Source: an uncultured Prevotellaceae bacterium (GTDB lineage: Bacteria; Bacteroidota; Bacteroidia; Bacteroidales; Bacteroidaceae). Taken from it: DNA of 56,040 nucleotides. Every line of letters starts with the position of its first letter. Position 1 is the stretch's first letter. Below the pieces are notes generated by a model. It was not told the origin of the DNA. It did not search any database and saw only the letters and a list, made by a program, of their open reading frames with translations. Location: contig CACXJZ010000024.1 in assembly GCA_902768105.1 (NCBI GenBank), positions 1 through 56,040 of the forward strand, read 5' to 3'. Of the stretch, positions 8,922-17,194 are shown piece after piece. The position numbers and the translations under genes are program-made.

Positions 8922-8975
8922 ACTTTTGAGCAAAAATTCACAAATATAGTAGAATTTCCTATCACTTTGTCAAGT
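8912..8975. promoter_or_regulatory. Possible operator: spaced 10-base inverted repeat
   Basis: ACTTGACAAA (8912-8921) recurs as its perfect reverse complement TTTGTCAAGT (8966-8975), 44 bases apart, in the gap between the divergent serC and DUF4252 genes. The left arm contains the serC -33 element. A protein binding both arms could control serC; no regulator is identified. Confidence 0.35.
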
Positions 8976-9021
8976 CGGCATGACATTTTCCAGTCTTCAA
9001 CGTATTTTTTCGTTCCTCTTC

Positions 9022-9052
9022 TTTGCTATATGGAATGAAAGTATTACCTTTG
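9022..9052 (+). promoter_or_regulatory. Promoter of the DUF4252 gene
   Basis: TTTG (9022-9025), 19 bases, then TACCTTTG (9045-9052): a perfect match to the Bacteroidota primary promoter. Start of transcription would be near 9058, about 28 bases before the ATG. Confidence 0.8.
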
Positions 9053-9085
9053 CACCGATTTTATAAAAACAAAACAAAACAGGAA

Positions 9086-9550
9086 ATGAAAAAGATGATT
9101 ACATTGCTGGCACTCGTTATGACCTGCCAGTTGGCATTCTGCCAGACCTATCAGGACTTCTTTAATAAGTATAAGGATGCCCAAGGTGTCGAGTATATAG
9201 AAGTTCCCCAGGAGCTGCTGAAGATGGGCGCTGCCCAGGCTGATGCAGAAACCAAAGCCGTACTCGAACGCGTCGAATCCATTTACATGCTGCAGGTCGC
9301 CAATCCCAGCGAGGAGCTTTCCGCCGAGATGCTGGCTGAGGCCAAGAAGTTATCGCAGAGATACGACAAGTTGGCCGATGGTGAAGAGGACGGCGAGACG
9401 ATGCTTATCTATGGTGACGGTGAAGACGGTGACCACTACAATCTACTCTTCGTGCTACATGGTAATGCAGAGGCTATGCAGATTATTGCTATGAAGGGAA
9501 AGATTAGCATGAAAGAATTGGAAAAGCTAAGCACGATGACAGGCAACTAA
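9086..9550 (+). CDS. DUF4252-like secreted protein
   Basis: This 154-residue product begins with a signal peptide (MKKMITLLALVMTCQLAFCQ) and has the small alpha/beta layout of DUF4252 proteins of Bacteroidota, whose function is unknown. The ATG at 9086 follows AGGAA and starts exactly at the signal peptide; the frame is open upstream but carries no signal. The Cys at the end of the signal is preceded by Phe, a poor lipobox, so I favour ordinary cleavage. It is monocistronic between a good promoter and a strong terminator. Confidence 0.75.
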   Translation: MKKMITLLALVMTCQLAFCQTYQDFFNKYKDAQGVEYIEVPQELLKMGAAQADAETKAVLERVESIYMLQVANPSEELSAEMLAEAKKLSQRYDKLADGEEDGETMLIYGDGEDGDHYNLLFVLHGNAEAMQIIAMKGKISMKELEKLSTMTGN

Positions 9551-9593
9551 GTGTTGGCTTCTTCCTGAGAGTCAGCGCATATCTGACAGAACA

Positions 9594-9627
9594 ACGGCAC
9601 TTCTCGCGCAGAGAAGTGCCGTCTTTT
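9594..9627 (+). terminator. Rho-independent terminator
   Basis: A perfect 12-base stem (left arm 9594-9605 ACGGCACTTCTC, right arm 9611-9622) with loop GCGCA is followed by TCTTTT. It separates the DUF4252 gene from the TonB-dependent receptor. Confidence 0.9.
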
Positions 9628-9706
9628 ATGCTCAATACATCTATTGTATCATCAAGTTCAATTTACTGGCACACAATAATCTGTCGGAAGTTGCGTTAAT
9701 AGAACA

Positions 9707-12100
9707 ATGAACATGAAGACATGGGTAACAAGATATGTGATGACGGTGCTACTTCTGCTGACAGCAGGGGTGGCTACGATTGTGGCACAGACATTCACGC
9801 TTACGGGACGCGTGGTTGACGAGGAGAACAATCCCATTGAGCTAGCTAACGTCTCCTGCGCCAAGCAGGGAAAATTGGCGATGACGAACCTCAAGGGAGA
9901 ATTTAGCATAACACTAAAAACAGCTGACACCGTGGTGGTTAAATTCTCAATGGTCGGCTACAATGCCAAGAAACGGACGTTCCATAATCCCAAAGGAAAG
10001 ATGCAGATTGAGGTGATGCTACCCTCGCTCGAGGCACTGGGCGAAGTCATCGTTACCGAACGTCGCCGACAGAACACGCCAACGGAGCAACTATCACCAC
10101 GCGACGTGAAAGGAGCACCTTCGGCCAGCGGCAATGGCGTCGAGGACCTGCTTCAGCAACAGGCCGGCGTTTCGTCGCACAACGAACTGTCGAGCCAGTA
10201 TAATGTGCGTGGCGGCTCGTTTGACGAGAACAGCGTCTATATCAACAATATCGAGGTCTATCGTCCGCTACTCGTCAGAAGTGGCGAACAGGAGGGACTT
10301 TCCATCATCAACCCCGATATGGTGGAGAGCATCGGTTTCTCTACAGGCGGCTTCGAAGCACGCTACGGCGACCGCATGTCGTCAGCCCTGGACATCCGTT
10401 ACCGCCGGCCCGACAAGGCGGAAGCCCACCTGCAGGCATCGCTCCTGGGAGGCAGCGTCCACCTGGGACTGGGCGGCAAGCGATTCTCCATGAGTCACGG
10501 TCTTCGTTACAAGACGAACAGCTATCTACTGGGCACGACGGACACGAAGGGTGAGTACCATCCGAAGTACCTTGACTACCAGACCTATATGACCTACAAG
10601 CCATCGAAGCGCTGGCTGTTTGAGTTCATTGGCAACATCTCGGACAACAAGTACGAATTCACGCCCGAAGACCGTGAGACGTCGTTCGGCACCTTGCAGA
10701 ACGCCAAGACGTTCAAGGTGTATTTCGACGGACAGGAGAAAGACCGTTTCCAAACGCTTTTCGGCAATCTGAGCATCACCTATAACATCACGCCCGATAC
10801 CCACATTTCGCTGATGGGGGCAGCTTTCCACACGAAGGAGCGCGAAGCTTACGACATCATGGGACAGTACTGGCTTGACGACGCTCAAGCAGCCGAGCAG
10901 CTGGCGGTGGGAACGTATATGGAGCATGCACGCAACCGTCTGACAGCAGACGTAATGAGCGGCAAGCTGATGGTACAGCACCGAACGAAGCACCACCAGT
11001 GGGAAGGTGCCTTCACGCTGAAGGGCGAACGCATTGAGGAGTATTCGCGTGAATGGGAGATGCGTGACTCCAGCGGTTACTCCCTACCCCGCACCGCCGA
11101 CAGGCTCGACCTCATCTACCAACTGACAGCCAACAACAAGCTGAACTCCACACGCATGGAAGCCTATCTGCAGGACACTTACCGCTGGGCAACAGGTGCT
11201 GACGTACAGAGTTTCTTCACCCTCTGCTACGGCATTCGCATGAGCCACTGGTCATTCAACGGTGAGACCACCGTGTCACCCCGTGTGGCACTGGCCATCA
11301 CACCGGCCTTCAACCAAGACCTGACGTTCCGCTTTGCCACAGGACTCTATTACCAAGCACCGTTCTTCAAAGAAATGCGCGACACAACCACCGTAAACGG
11401 ACAGACAGTAGTGACGTTCAACGACAAAATCAAGAGCCAGCGCAGCATACACTTCGTGGTAGCAATGGACTATCGCTTCAAGATGCTCGAACGCCCGTTC
11501 CGTTTCACGGCAGAAGCCTACTACAAGGCTCTCAGCAACCTGATTCCCTACAACGTGCAGAACATGAAACTAACGTACTACGGCGAGAACCTCGGCAAAG
11601 GACATGCAGCAGGTTTGGACTTCAAGCTGTTTGGTGAGTTCGTGCCTGGCACCGACTCGTGGCTGACCGTCTCGCTGATGTCAACCAAACAGGAGTTCAA
11701 CGGACACTCCATGCCTCTGCCGACTGATCAGCGCTGGGCCATGAACCTGCACTTTACCGACTACTTCCCTGGCACCGACCGTTGGCGTATGACACTGCGT
11801 CTTGCCTTTGCCGACGGACTACCTTTCGGTCCCCCACACCGTGGACTCGAATACCAGCATTTCCGCGCCCCAGCCTATCGTCGTGCCGACATCGGACTGG
11901 GCTACCTGGCCTACAAGAACGAGCAAAGCACAACGTTTGGACTGAAGCGCATCTGGATTGGCGTTGACTGCCTCAACCTCTTTGGCATTAACAACGTAAA
12001 CTCCTACTACTGGGTGACCGACGTGAGCAACCAGCAATACGCCGTGCCCAACTACCTGACAGGACGACTGATCAATGCTAAGTTGAGTGTGGAGTTCTAA
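9707..12100 (+). CDS. TonB-dependent outer-membrane receptor with N-terminal carboxypeptidase-like domain
   Basis: This is a 797-residue outer-membrane receptor that would import an unknown ligand with TonB energy. It has a signal peptide (about 1-28), a CarboxypepD_reg-like beta-sandwich (about 31-110, 'LTGRVVDEENNPIELANV'), and a plug domain (about 120-230) with 'YNVRGGSFDENSVYINNIEVYRP'. The rest is a beta-barrel ending in '...INAKLSVEF' with a terminal aromatic residue. No susD, anti-sigma or TonB gene lies nearby, so it is not a classic glycan locus pair. Two ATGs (9707, 9713) are equally possible starts. The ligand cannot be told from sequence; iron or peptide are guesses. Confidence 0.9.
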   Translation: MNMKTWVTRYVMTVLLLLTAGVATIVAQTFTLTGRVVDEENNPIELANVSCAKQGKLAMTNLKGEFSITLKTADTVVVKFSMVGYNAKKRTFHNPKGKMQIEVMLPSLEALGEVIVTERRRQNTPTEQLSPRDVKGAPSASGNGVEDLLQQQAGVSSHNELSSQYNVRGGSFDENSVYINNIEVYRPLLVRSGEQEGLSIINPDMVESIGFSTGGFEARYGDRMSSALDIRYRRPDKAEAHLQASLLGGSVHLGLGGKRFSMSHGLRYKTNSYLLGTTDTKGEYHPKYLDYQTYMTYKPSKRWLFEFIGNISDNKYEFTPEDRETSFGTLQNAKTFKVYFDGQEKDRFQTLFGNLSITYNITPDTHISLMGAAFHTKEREAYDIMGQYWLDDAQAAEQLAVGTYMEHARNRLTADVMSGKLMVQHRTKHHQWEGAFTLKGERIEEYSREWEMRDSSGYSLPRTADRLDLIYQLTANNKLNSTRMEAYLQDTYRWATGADVQSFFTLCYGIRMSHWSFNGETTVSPRVALAITPAFNQDLTFRFATGLYYQAPFFKEMRDTTTVNGQTVVTFNDKIKSQRSIHFVVAMDYRFKMLERPFRFTAEAYYKALSNLIPYNVQNMKLTYYGENLGKGHAAGLDFKLFGEFVPGTDSWLTVSLMSTKQEFNGHSMPLPTDQRWAMNLHFTDYFPGTDRWRMTLRLAFADGLPFGPPHRGLEYQHFRAPAYRRADIGLGYLAYKNEQSTTFGLKRIWIGVDCLNLFGINNVNSYYWVTDVSNQQYAVPNYLTGRLINAKLSVEF

Positions 12101-12111
12101 TAAAGGCAAAA

Positions 12112-12190
12112 TGGTAAAAAGGTAAAAGGTAAAAGGTAAAAAAGGTTAAGCGGCAGCAAATTCTTCACTCTTCGCTCTTCACTCTTCACT
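12112..12190 (+). repeat. Dispersed intergenic repeat, copy A
   Basis: Four tandem GTAAAAGG-like units are followed by a joining segment (GGTTAAGCG..AGCAAATT) and then tandem units of the 7-base type CTTCACT. The same composite occurs in reverse orientation at 36494-36572. It sits directly before the promoter of the methylmalonyl-CoA epimerase gene. Confidence 0.85.
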
Positions 12191-12198
12191 TTTTTTCG

Positions 12199-12206
12199 TA
12201 TCTTTG
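12199..12206 (+). promoter_or_regulatory. Probable -7 box for the epimerase-decarboxylase operon
   Basis: TATCTTTG matches TAnnTTTG. The -33 region falls inside the CTTCACT repeats and has no clear TTTG. The leader would be about 40 bases. Confidence 0.55.
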
Positions 12207-12251
12207 CACGTCAAATTTGCAAACCGAAAAAATATTAATATTTTTAAGATT

Positions 12252-12662
12252 ATGAAGATTTCACACATTGAGCATCTGGGCATTGCCGTCCAGAGCATCG
12301 AAGAGAGCCTACCCTACTTCACTGAGGTGCTGGGCCTGGAGTGTTATGCAACAGAAGTAGTAGAAGACCAGAAAGTAAAGACTGCTTTCCTGAAATGTGG
12401 CGAGGTAAAGCTGGAACTGTTGGAGCCGACAAGCCCCGAGAGCACCATCCAGAAGTGGCTCGACAAAGGTAACAAGGGTGTACACCACGTTGCATTCTGC
12501 GTAGAGGATGGCGTGAAGGAAGCCCTCATAGAGTGTGACGGTAAGGGAATTCGCCTCATTGACCAGCAGCCCCGCAAGGGTGCCGAAGGCCTGAACATCG
12601 CTTTCCTGCATCCAAAGTCAACCTGCGGAATCCTGACGGAACTTTGCGAACACCCTGAGTAA
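12252..12662 (+). CDS. mce: Methylmalonyl-CoA epimerase
   Basis: It interconverts (R)- and (S)-methylmalonyl-CoA in the succinate-propionate pathway. The 136-residue product is a single vicinal-oxygen-chelate (glyoxalase-like) fold with paired beta-alpha-beta halves. Metal-ligand motifs are 'HIEHLGIAV' (H8 or so), 'HHVAFCVED' and a C-terminal 'GILTELCE' Glu. The ATG at 12252 opens exactly at the conserved N-terminus. mmdA follows after 39 bases, consistent with one pathway operon. Confidence 0.93.
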   Translation: MKISHIEHLGIAVQSIEESLPYFTEVLGLECYATEVVEDQKVKTAFLKCGEVKLELLEPTSPESTIQKWLDKGNKGVHHVAFCVEDGVKEALIECDGKGIRLIDQQPRKGAEGLNIAFLHPKSTCGILTELCEHPE

Positions 12663-12701
12663 AATAGTTAATAGTGAAATAATATAATAGTAAATAATAA
12701 A

Positions 12702-14267
12702 ATGTCAAAGCAATTAGAAAAAATCAAACAGCTCATCGCCAAAAGAGAGCAAGCTCGTCTGGGTGGCGGTGAGAAAGCAATCGAGAAACAGCACCAGAAA
12801 GGTAAATACACTGCCCGCGAGCGCATCGACATGCTGCTCGATTCGGGTTCGTTCGAAGAGTATGACATGTTCAAGGAGCACCGCTGCCACAACTTCGGAA
12901 TGGAGAAGAAGCAGTTCCTTGGCGACGGCGTGGTAGCCGGTTCAGGTACCATCGACGGCCGTTTGGTATTTGTCTTCGCACAGGATTTCACCGTTCATGC
13001 CGGTTCACTCTCCGAGACCATGAGCCAGAAAATCTGCAAGGTCATGGATATGGCCATGAAGATGGGTGCTCCCGTCATCGGCCTGAACGACTCTGGCGGT
13101 GCCCGTATTCAGGAAGGCATCAATGCACTGGCTGGCTACGCCGAGATTTTCGAGCGTAATATCCTCGCATCAGGTGTCATTCCCCAGATCTCAGGTATCT
13201 ACGGTCCCTGTGCCGGTGGTGCCGTTTACTCACCTGCCCTCACCGATTTCACGCTGATGATGGAAGGCATCTCATACATGTTCCTCACAGGTCCTAAGGT
13301 GGTGAAGACCGTTACTGGTGAAGACATCGACCAGGAGCATCTGGGTGGTGCCAGCGTACACTCGACGAAGAGTGGTGTAACCCACTTCACGGCTAAGACC
13401 GAGGAAGAGGGTATGCAGATGATTAAGACACTGCTGAGCTACATCCCCTCGAACAACATGGAGACGTCTCCCCGCAAGAAGTGCACCGACCCCATCGACC
13501 GTCTGGAGGATTCGCTCAACGAGATTATCCCCGAGAACCCCAACGAGGCATATGACATGTATAAGGTGATTGGTGCTGTAGTGGATGACGGAGAATTCTT
13601 CGAGGTACAGCCTAAGTTCGCCAAAAACATCATCGTGGGCTTCGCTCGCTTCAACGGACAGAGCGTAGGCATCGTGGCTAACCAGCCTTCATGCTACGCT
13701 GGTGTGCTTGACGTAAATGCTTCACGTAAGGGTGCTCGCTTCGTACGTTTCTGCGACGCCTTCAATATTCCTATCGTTTCACTGGTTGACGTTCCTGGAT
13801 TCCTGCCCGGCACAGGTCAGGAGTACAACGCAGTCATCCTGCATGGTGCACAGCTGCTCTACGCTTACGGTGAGGCAACTGTTCCCAAGATTACCGTTAC
13901 ACTGCGTAAATCGTACGGCGGAAGTCACATCGTGATGGGCTCGAAGCAGCTCCATACCGATTTGAACTATGCATGGCCCTCTGCAGAGATTGCCGTGATG
14001 GGTGCCAGCGGTGCTGCTGCCGTGCTCTATGCTAAGGAAGCCAAGGCCAAGAAGGAAGCCGGCGAGGATGTTAAGGCATTCATTGCCGAGAAGGAGCAGG
14101 AGTATGACGACCTCTTTGCTAATCCCTATCAGGCTGCTAAGTACGGTTACATTGACGACGTGATTGAGCCGCGCAACACACGTTTCCGCATCTGTCGTGG
14201 TCTGGCCCAGCTGGCTACCAAGCGTGATGCTCTGCCTGCCAAGAAGCATGGTAACATACCGATGTAA
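12702..14267 (+). CDS. mmdA: Methylmalonyl-CoA decarboxylase alpha subunit / propionyl-CoA carboxylase carboxyltransferase
   Basis: This 521-residue carboxyltransferase moves the carboxyl group between methylmalonyl-CoA and protein-bound biotin. Both crotonase-like halves are present. The N-terminal half has '[15 protein letters not shown]', '[14 protein letters not shown]' and '[12 protein letters not shown]'. The C-terminal half has '[15 protein letters not shown]', '[15 protein letters not shown]' and '[10 protein letters not shown]'. The small epsilon-like gene and the biotin carrier follow directly. Whether it runs as a sodium-pump decarboxylase or as a carboxylase/transcarboxylase depends on partner genes not seen here. 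Confidence 0.93.
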   Translation: MSKQLEKIKQLIAKREQARLGGGEKAIEKQHQKGKYTARERIDMLLDSGSFEEYDMFKEHRCHNFGMEKKQFLGDGVVAGSGTIDGRLVFVFAQDFTVHAGSLSETMSQKICKVMDMAMKMGAPVIGLNDSGGARIQEGINALAGYAEIFERNILASGVIPQISGIYGPCAGGAVYSPALTDFTLMMEGISYMFLTGPKVVKTVTGEDIDQEHLGGASVHSTKSGVTHFTAKTEEEGMQMIKTLLSYIPSNNMETSPRKKCTDPIDRLEDSLNEIIPENPNEAYDMYKVIGAVVDDGEFFEVQPKFAKNIIVGFARFNGQSVGIVANQPSCYAGVLDVNASRKGARFVRFCDAFNIPIVSLVDVPGFLPGTGQEYNAVILHGAQLLYAYGEATVPKITVTLRKSYGGSHIVMGSKQLHTDLNYAWPSAEIAVMGASGAAAVLYAKEAKAKKEAGEDVKAFIAEKEQEYDDLFANPYQAAKYGYIDDVIEPRNTRFRICRGLAQLATKRDALPAKKHGNIPM

Positions 14268-14278
14268 TATTTTTGCTT

Positions 14279-14431
14279 ATGAACAAGAATGAAGTATATG
14301 CTGCCATTGCATTGGCACTGCATGAGTTCAAGGGCAACAACGTCCACGACAAGGAAACAGGTATCATCACCATTGCGGAGAAAATGACCCAGTGGAACGG
14401 CTATGCCCAGACTATGACTCAACATCCATAA
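14279..14431 (+). CDS. 50-residue small subunit, resembling MmdE (epsilon) of methylmalonyl-CoA decarboxylase
   Basis: An ATG 11 bases after mmdA opens a 50-residue frame (MNKNEVYAAIALALHEF... ending ...TQHP) that stops 13 bases before the biotin carrier. The beginning is an amphipathic helix with Ala/Leu repeats and there is no membrane segment. In Veillonella a subunit of about 55 residues (MmdE) stabilises the decarboxylase, and other Bacteroidota carry a similar motif at the C-terminus of the gamma/delta (OadG-like) anchor. By position and size this is the likely counterpart. Homology was judged by eye only. Confidence 0.6.
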   Translation: MNKNEVYAAIALALHEFKGNNVHDKETGIITIAEKMTQWNGYAQTMTQHP

Positions 14432-14444
14432 AACAAAATCGAAA

Positions 14445-14879
14445 ATGAAGGAATATAAATATACCATCAACGGTAATAAATACGAAGTGGAGATTGGCGA
14501 TATCGTCGATAACATCACTTCTGTGAAAGTGAACGGTGAAGACTACAAGGTTGAGATGGAACCCGAAGCAGAACCCGAGAAGAAGAAAGTTGTGCTGGGT
14601 AAGCCCGCTGCCGCCGCCAGTGAAGGTACTGCAACCGCTACTACCGATGCTGCAAATGTCAACACCAACAACGCTGTAAAGGCTCCGCTGCCCGGAACCA
14701 TCGTCGAGGTAAAGGTTGCCGTAGGCGACGAGGTACAGCCCGGCGACGTGGTCGTCGTTCTGGAAGCCATGAAGATGGCCAACAATCTGGAAGCCGAGAA
14801 GGGTGGAAAGGTGACGGCTGTGCTTGTCCAGGCAGGACAGAGCGTCATGGAAGACGATGCGCTCGTGGTTATCGAGTAG
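14445..14879 (+). CDS. mmdC: Biotin carboxyl carrier subunit of methylmalonyl-CoA decarboxylase
   Basis: This 144-residue protein carries biotin and shuttles the carboxyl group. It has an N-terminal beta domain (about 1-45), a flexible Ala/Thr/Asn-rich linker (about 54-76) and a biotinyl domain (about 78-144) with the biotin lysine in EAMKM (K110). It is the last gene of the run and ends at a terminator, so a beta (Na+ pump) subunit gene does not follow. Confidence 0.93.
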   Translation: MKEYKYTINGNKYEVEIGDIVDNITSVKVNGEDYKVEMEPEAEPEKKKVVLGKPAAAASEGTATATTDAANVNTNNAVKAPLPGTIVEVKVAVGDEVQPGDVVVVLEAMKMANNLEAEKGGKVTAVLVQAGQSVMEDDALVVIE

Positions 14880-14897
14880 TAAAATCAATCATCATAG

Positions 14898-14930
14898 AAA
14901 AAGGCCGCCCAATATTGAGCGGCCTTTTTT
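14898..14930. terminator. Bidirectional terminator between mmdC and panD
   Basis: GGCCGC and GCGGCC, flanked by A5 and T6, form a stem of at least 11 bases around loop CCAATATTGA. The T run overlaps the panD stop codon on the minus strand. Confidence 0.9.
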
Positions 14931-15273
14931 ATACCTTGTTTCCTTCTTTCGGAAACACCACTGAAGGCTTAAACGTCTTAGCCTCCTCAAAATCCATCGT
15001 AGCGTAGGAGATAATGATAATGACATCGCCCACCTGAACCCTGCGGGCAGCAGCACCGTTCAGACATATACATCCGCTACCGCGTTCTCCTTTTATAATA
15101 TAGGTCTCGAAGCGTTCGCCATTGTTGTTGTCAAGCACCTGAACTTTCTCGCCTGCAATGAGGTTAGCAGCATCCATCAAGTCTTCATCGATGGTAATAC
15201 TGCCCATATAGTTTAAGTTGGCCTCCGTCACAGTAACGCAGTGCAACTTCGACTTCATCACTTCTATATACAT
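14929..15273 (-). CDS. panD: Aspartate 1-decarboxylase proenzyme
   Basis: PanD makes beta-alanine from aspartate for pantothenate and CoA synthesis. It is a self-processing pyruvoyl enzyme. The cleavage site Gly24-Ser25 is visible (NYMGSITI), with the conserved K9, R54 and Y58. The length of 114 residues is normal. It lies 17 bases after panC; panC product and beta-alanine meet in the same pathway. Its stop codon is inside the terminator T run. Confidence 0.96.
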   Translation of the reverse strand: MYIEVMKSKLHCVTVTEANLNYMGSITIDEDLMDAANLIAGEKVQVLDNNNGERFETYIIKGERGSGCICLNGAAARRVQVGDVIIIISYATMDFEEAKTFKPSVVFPKEGNKV

Positions 15274-15290
15274 CTTGTTATATTTTCGAT

Positions 15291-16184
15291 TTACGATTTA
15301 TACTTGATGTGGTCAATCAGTCGGATGGGCGTCTTACCGCAATAGACAGTAATGCAACCTACCACATAATCGCTGTCTTCCCACGCGCTGATATCCTGCA
15401 ACGTGTTGCCATCGACAATCGAGAAGTATTCAACGTCAAGGCCATCGACCTTGTTGATATCGCCAACCACCTTGTCATGTGTCTCCTGCACCGTATGCTT
15501 CTTAGCATACGTCACACTGGCCTTCAGAGCCTTGTAGATGGTAGGAGCAATGGCTCGCTCATCAGGAGCCAACAGCGTATTGCGGGAACTTTTGGCTAGA
15601 CCGTCCTCATCGCGCACAATATCGCACTCAACAATCTGAACGGGGATACCTAAGTGGCGCACCATCGCCTTCACGACAGCTATCTGCTGCCAGTCCTTCT
15701 CACCGAAGTAGGCACGGTCAGGCTTCGCAATGTAGAACAGACGGCTCACCACCTGACACACTCCGTTGAAATGGCCGGGACGGTGGGCACCCTCCATGAC
15801 CGTCGAGACGGGCGGGTACTCGAACTGCCGCGTGTCAGGCGTGGGGTACATCTCTTCTACGCTTGGAGCCAAGACATAAATGGATTTACTATCTACGGAT
15901 TTTTGATTTCCGATTTCCTTCTGAAAAGTAGCCTCCAGCAATTGGCAGTCAGCCTCCAACGTACGGGGATAGTTCTTCAAGTCATTCTTGTCGTTGAACT
16001 GTGTTGGGTTGACAAAGACAGACACCACAGTGACATCGTTCTCCTTCACACAGCGTCGTACCAGTGAGGCGTGACCTTCATGCAATGCACCCATCGTAGG
16101 AACCATCCCCACCGTCTTTCCCAGCTTGCGCTCATCAAACAACGCATTCTGCAAATCAACAATCTTTTCAAATACCTTTGTCAT
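15291..16184 (-). CDS. panC: Pantothenate synthetase with an in-frame repeat-like insertion
   Basis: PanC joins pantoate and beta-alanine with ATP. The ATG at 16184 gives 297 residues and starts at the conserved '[12 protein letters not shown]'; upstream codons are not supported. Motifs include '[15 protein letters not shown]' (27-41), 'VFVNPTQF' and 'YFGEKDWQQ'. Between 'DCQLLEA' and '[11 protein letters not shown]' there are about 16 extra residues (86-101, [15 protein letters not shown]) compared with other PanC proteins. The DNA there looks like the aaatc-rich spacer sequence found just after this gene. The rest of the enzyme is complete, so it should be active. Confidence 0.93.
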   Translation of the reverse strand: MTKVFEKIVDLQNALFDERKLGKTVGMVPTMGALHEGHASLVRRCVKENDVTVVSVFVNPTQFNDKNDLKNYPRTLEADCQLLEATFQKEIGNQKSVDSKSIYVLAPSVEEMYPTPDTRQFEYPPVSTVMEGAHRPGHFNGVCQVVSRLFYIAKPDRAYFGEKDWQQIAVVKAMVRHLGIPVQIVECDIVRDEDGLAKSSRNTLLAPDERAIAPTIYKALKASVTYAKKHTVQETHDKVVGDINKVDGLDVEYFSIVDGNTLQDISAWEDSDYVVGCITVYCGKTPIRLIDHIKYKS

Positions 16185-16321
16185 CGATGTAATTACATTT
16201 TGAGGGTGCAAAATAACAACATTTTTATCAAATAAGAAAGAAATATCGTGAAAATATGCCAAATTAGAGGCTAAAAATTCTAAAAAGCCTTGCATTATTC
16301 CCTTTTTTCCCTTTTTTTTCG

Positions 16322-16329
16322 TACCTTTG
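16322..16329 (+). promoter_or_regulatory. Probable -7 box for the glycogen synthase gene
   Basis: TACCTTTG, a perfect -7 box, lies 20 bases before the ATG at 16350. No TTTG is found at the -33 position. The 165-base gap 16185-16349 between panC and this gene otherwise shows only AT-rich spacer. Confidence 0.6.
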
Positions 16330-16349
16330 CACTACAAATTAACATCGAC

Positions 16350-17153
16350 ATGGCAAAGAGAATATTATTCATCAATCAAGAGACTATACCCTACGTACCC
16401 GAAACCGAACTGGCCGTCATGGGAAAGAAAGTACCCCAGGTCATTCAGGAGCGTGGAAACGAAATCCGCACCTTCATGCCCAAGTGGGGCACCATCAATG
16501 AGCGTCGCGGACAGTTACACGAGGTACAGCGCCTGTCAGGAATGAACCTCATCATCAACGATACCGACCATCCGTTGATTATCAGAGTTGCTACCATTGT
16601 CCAGACACGCGTACAGGTATATTTCATCGACAATGATGACTATTTCTCCAAGCGCCAAATGCTGACCGAAGAAAACATTGCCGACTTAGCCGACTTGGGT
16701 GAGCGTACCATATTCTTCTCACGTGGCGTGCTCGAAACCGTCAACAAGCTACGCTGGGCGCCCGACATCATTCACTGTCAGGGATGGATGACCTCCATCA
16801 TTCCATTCTACCTCAAGACAGCCTATAGCGAGGAGCCTTCGTTTGCCAACACCAAGGTGGTGACATCACTCTACCCCAAGACGTTTGACGCCACCATGGG
16901 CGAGAACTTCAAACAGATTATGGAGTTCAAGGATGCCAAGGCCGAGTTGCTGGGAAAGTACAACGACGATTTCGGCTTCGACGAGCTGAGCAAGCTCGCC
17001 ATCGACTATTCCGACGGCATCATCGAGGCCAATCAGGATGTCAACGCCGACCTGCTGAAGTATGCCGAGACTAACGGTAAACCCCTACTCCGCTATCCGG
17101 GAGAGGAGTTTGGCAATGCCTACGAAGCATTCTACGACCAGCTGTGCGAATAA
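16350..17153 (+). CDS. Half-length glycogen/starch synthase (GT5 N-terminal domain only)
   Basis: At 267 residues this corresponds to the N-terminal Rossmann-like half of a GT5 glycogen synthase ('ELAVMGKKVPQVIQERGNEIR', 'DIIHCQGWMTSIIPFYLK'). The C-terminal half, which binds ADP-glucose, is missing without any frameshift. The N-terminal KxGG acceptor motif is altered (ETELAVMG). Short GT5-like proteins of this kind are common in Bacteroidota, next to panC and DUF4270 genes, so this is a normal family member and not a fragment. Its activity is unproven; it may need a partner or have another role. Confidence 0.8.
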   Translation: MAKRILFINQETIPYVPETELAVMGKKVPQVIQERGNEIRTFMPKWGTINERRGQLHEVQRLSGMNLIINDTDHPLIIRVATIVQTRVQVYFIDNDDYFSKRQMLTEENIADLADLGERTIFFSRGVLETVNKLRWAPDIIHCQGWMTSIIPFYLKTAYSEEPSFANTKVVTSLYPKTFDATMGENFKQIMEFKDAKAELLGKYNDDFGFDELSKLAIDYSDGIIEANQDVNADLLKYAETNGKPLLRYPGEEFGNAYEAFYDQLCE

Positions 17154-17194
17154 GAACAAGGTAAAAGGAAAAAAGTTTAAAGGCAAAAGAAAAG

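Noticed and set aside
12112..12190. Possible CRISPR array
   Set aside because: Units are 7-8 bases and directly adjacent without unique spacers; no cas genes are present.
16185..16295. Upstream extension of panC to 16295
   Set aside because: The added 37 residues are hydrophobic and not similar to PanC; the conserved N-terminus begins at the ATG at 16184.
16350..17153. Half-length glycogen synthase as a truncated pseudogene
   Set aside because: The frame ends cleanly, no remnant of the second half follows, and proteins of the same length are common in the phylum.
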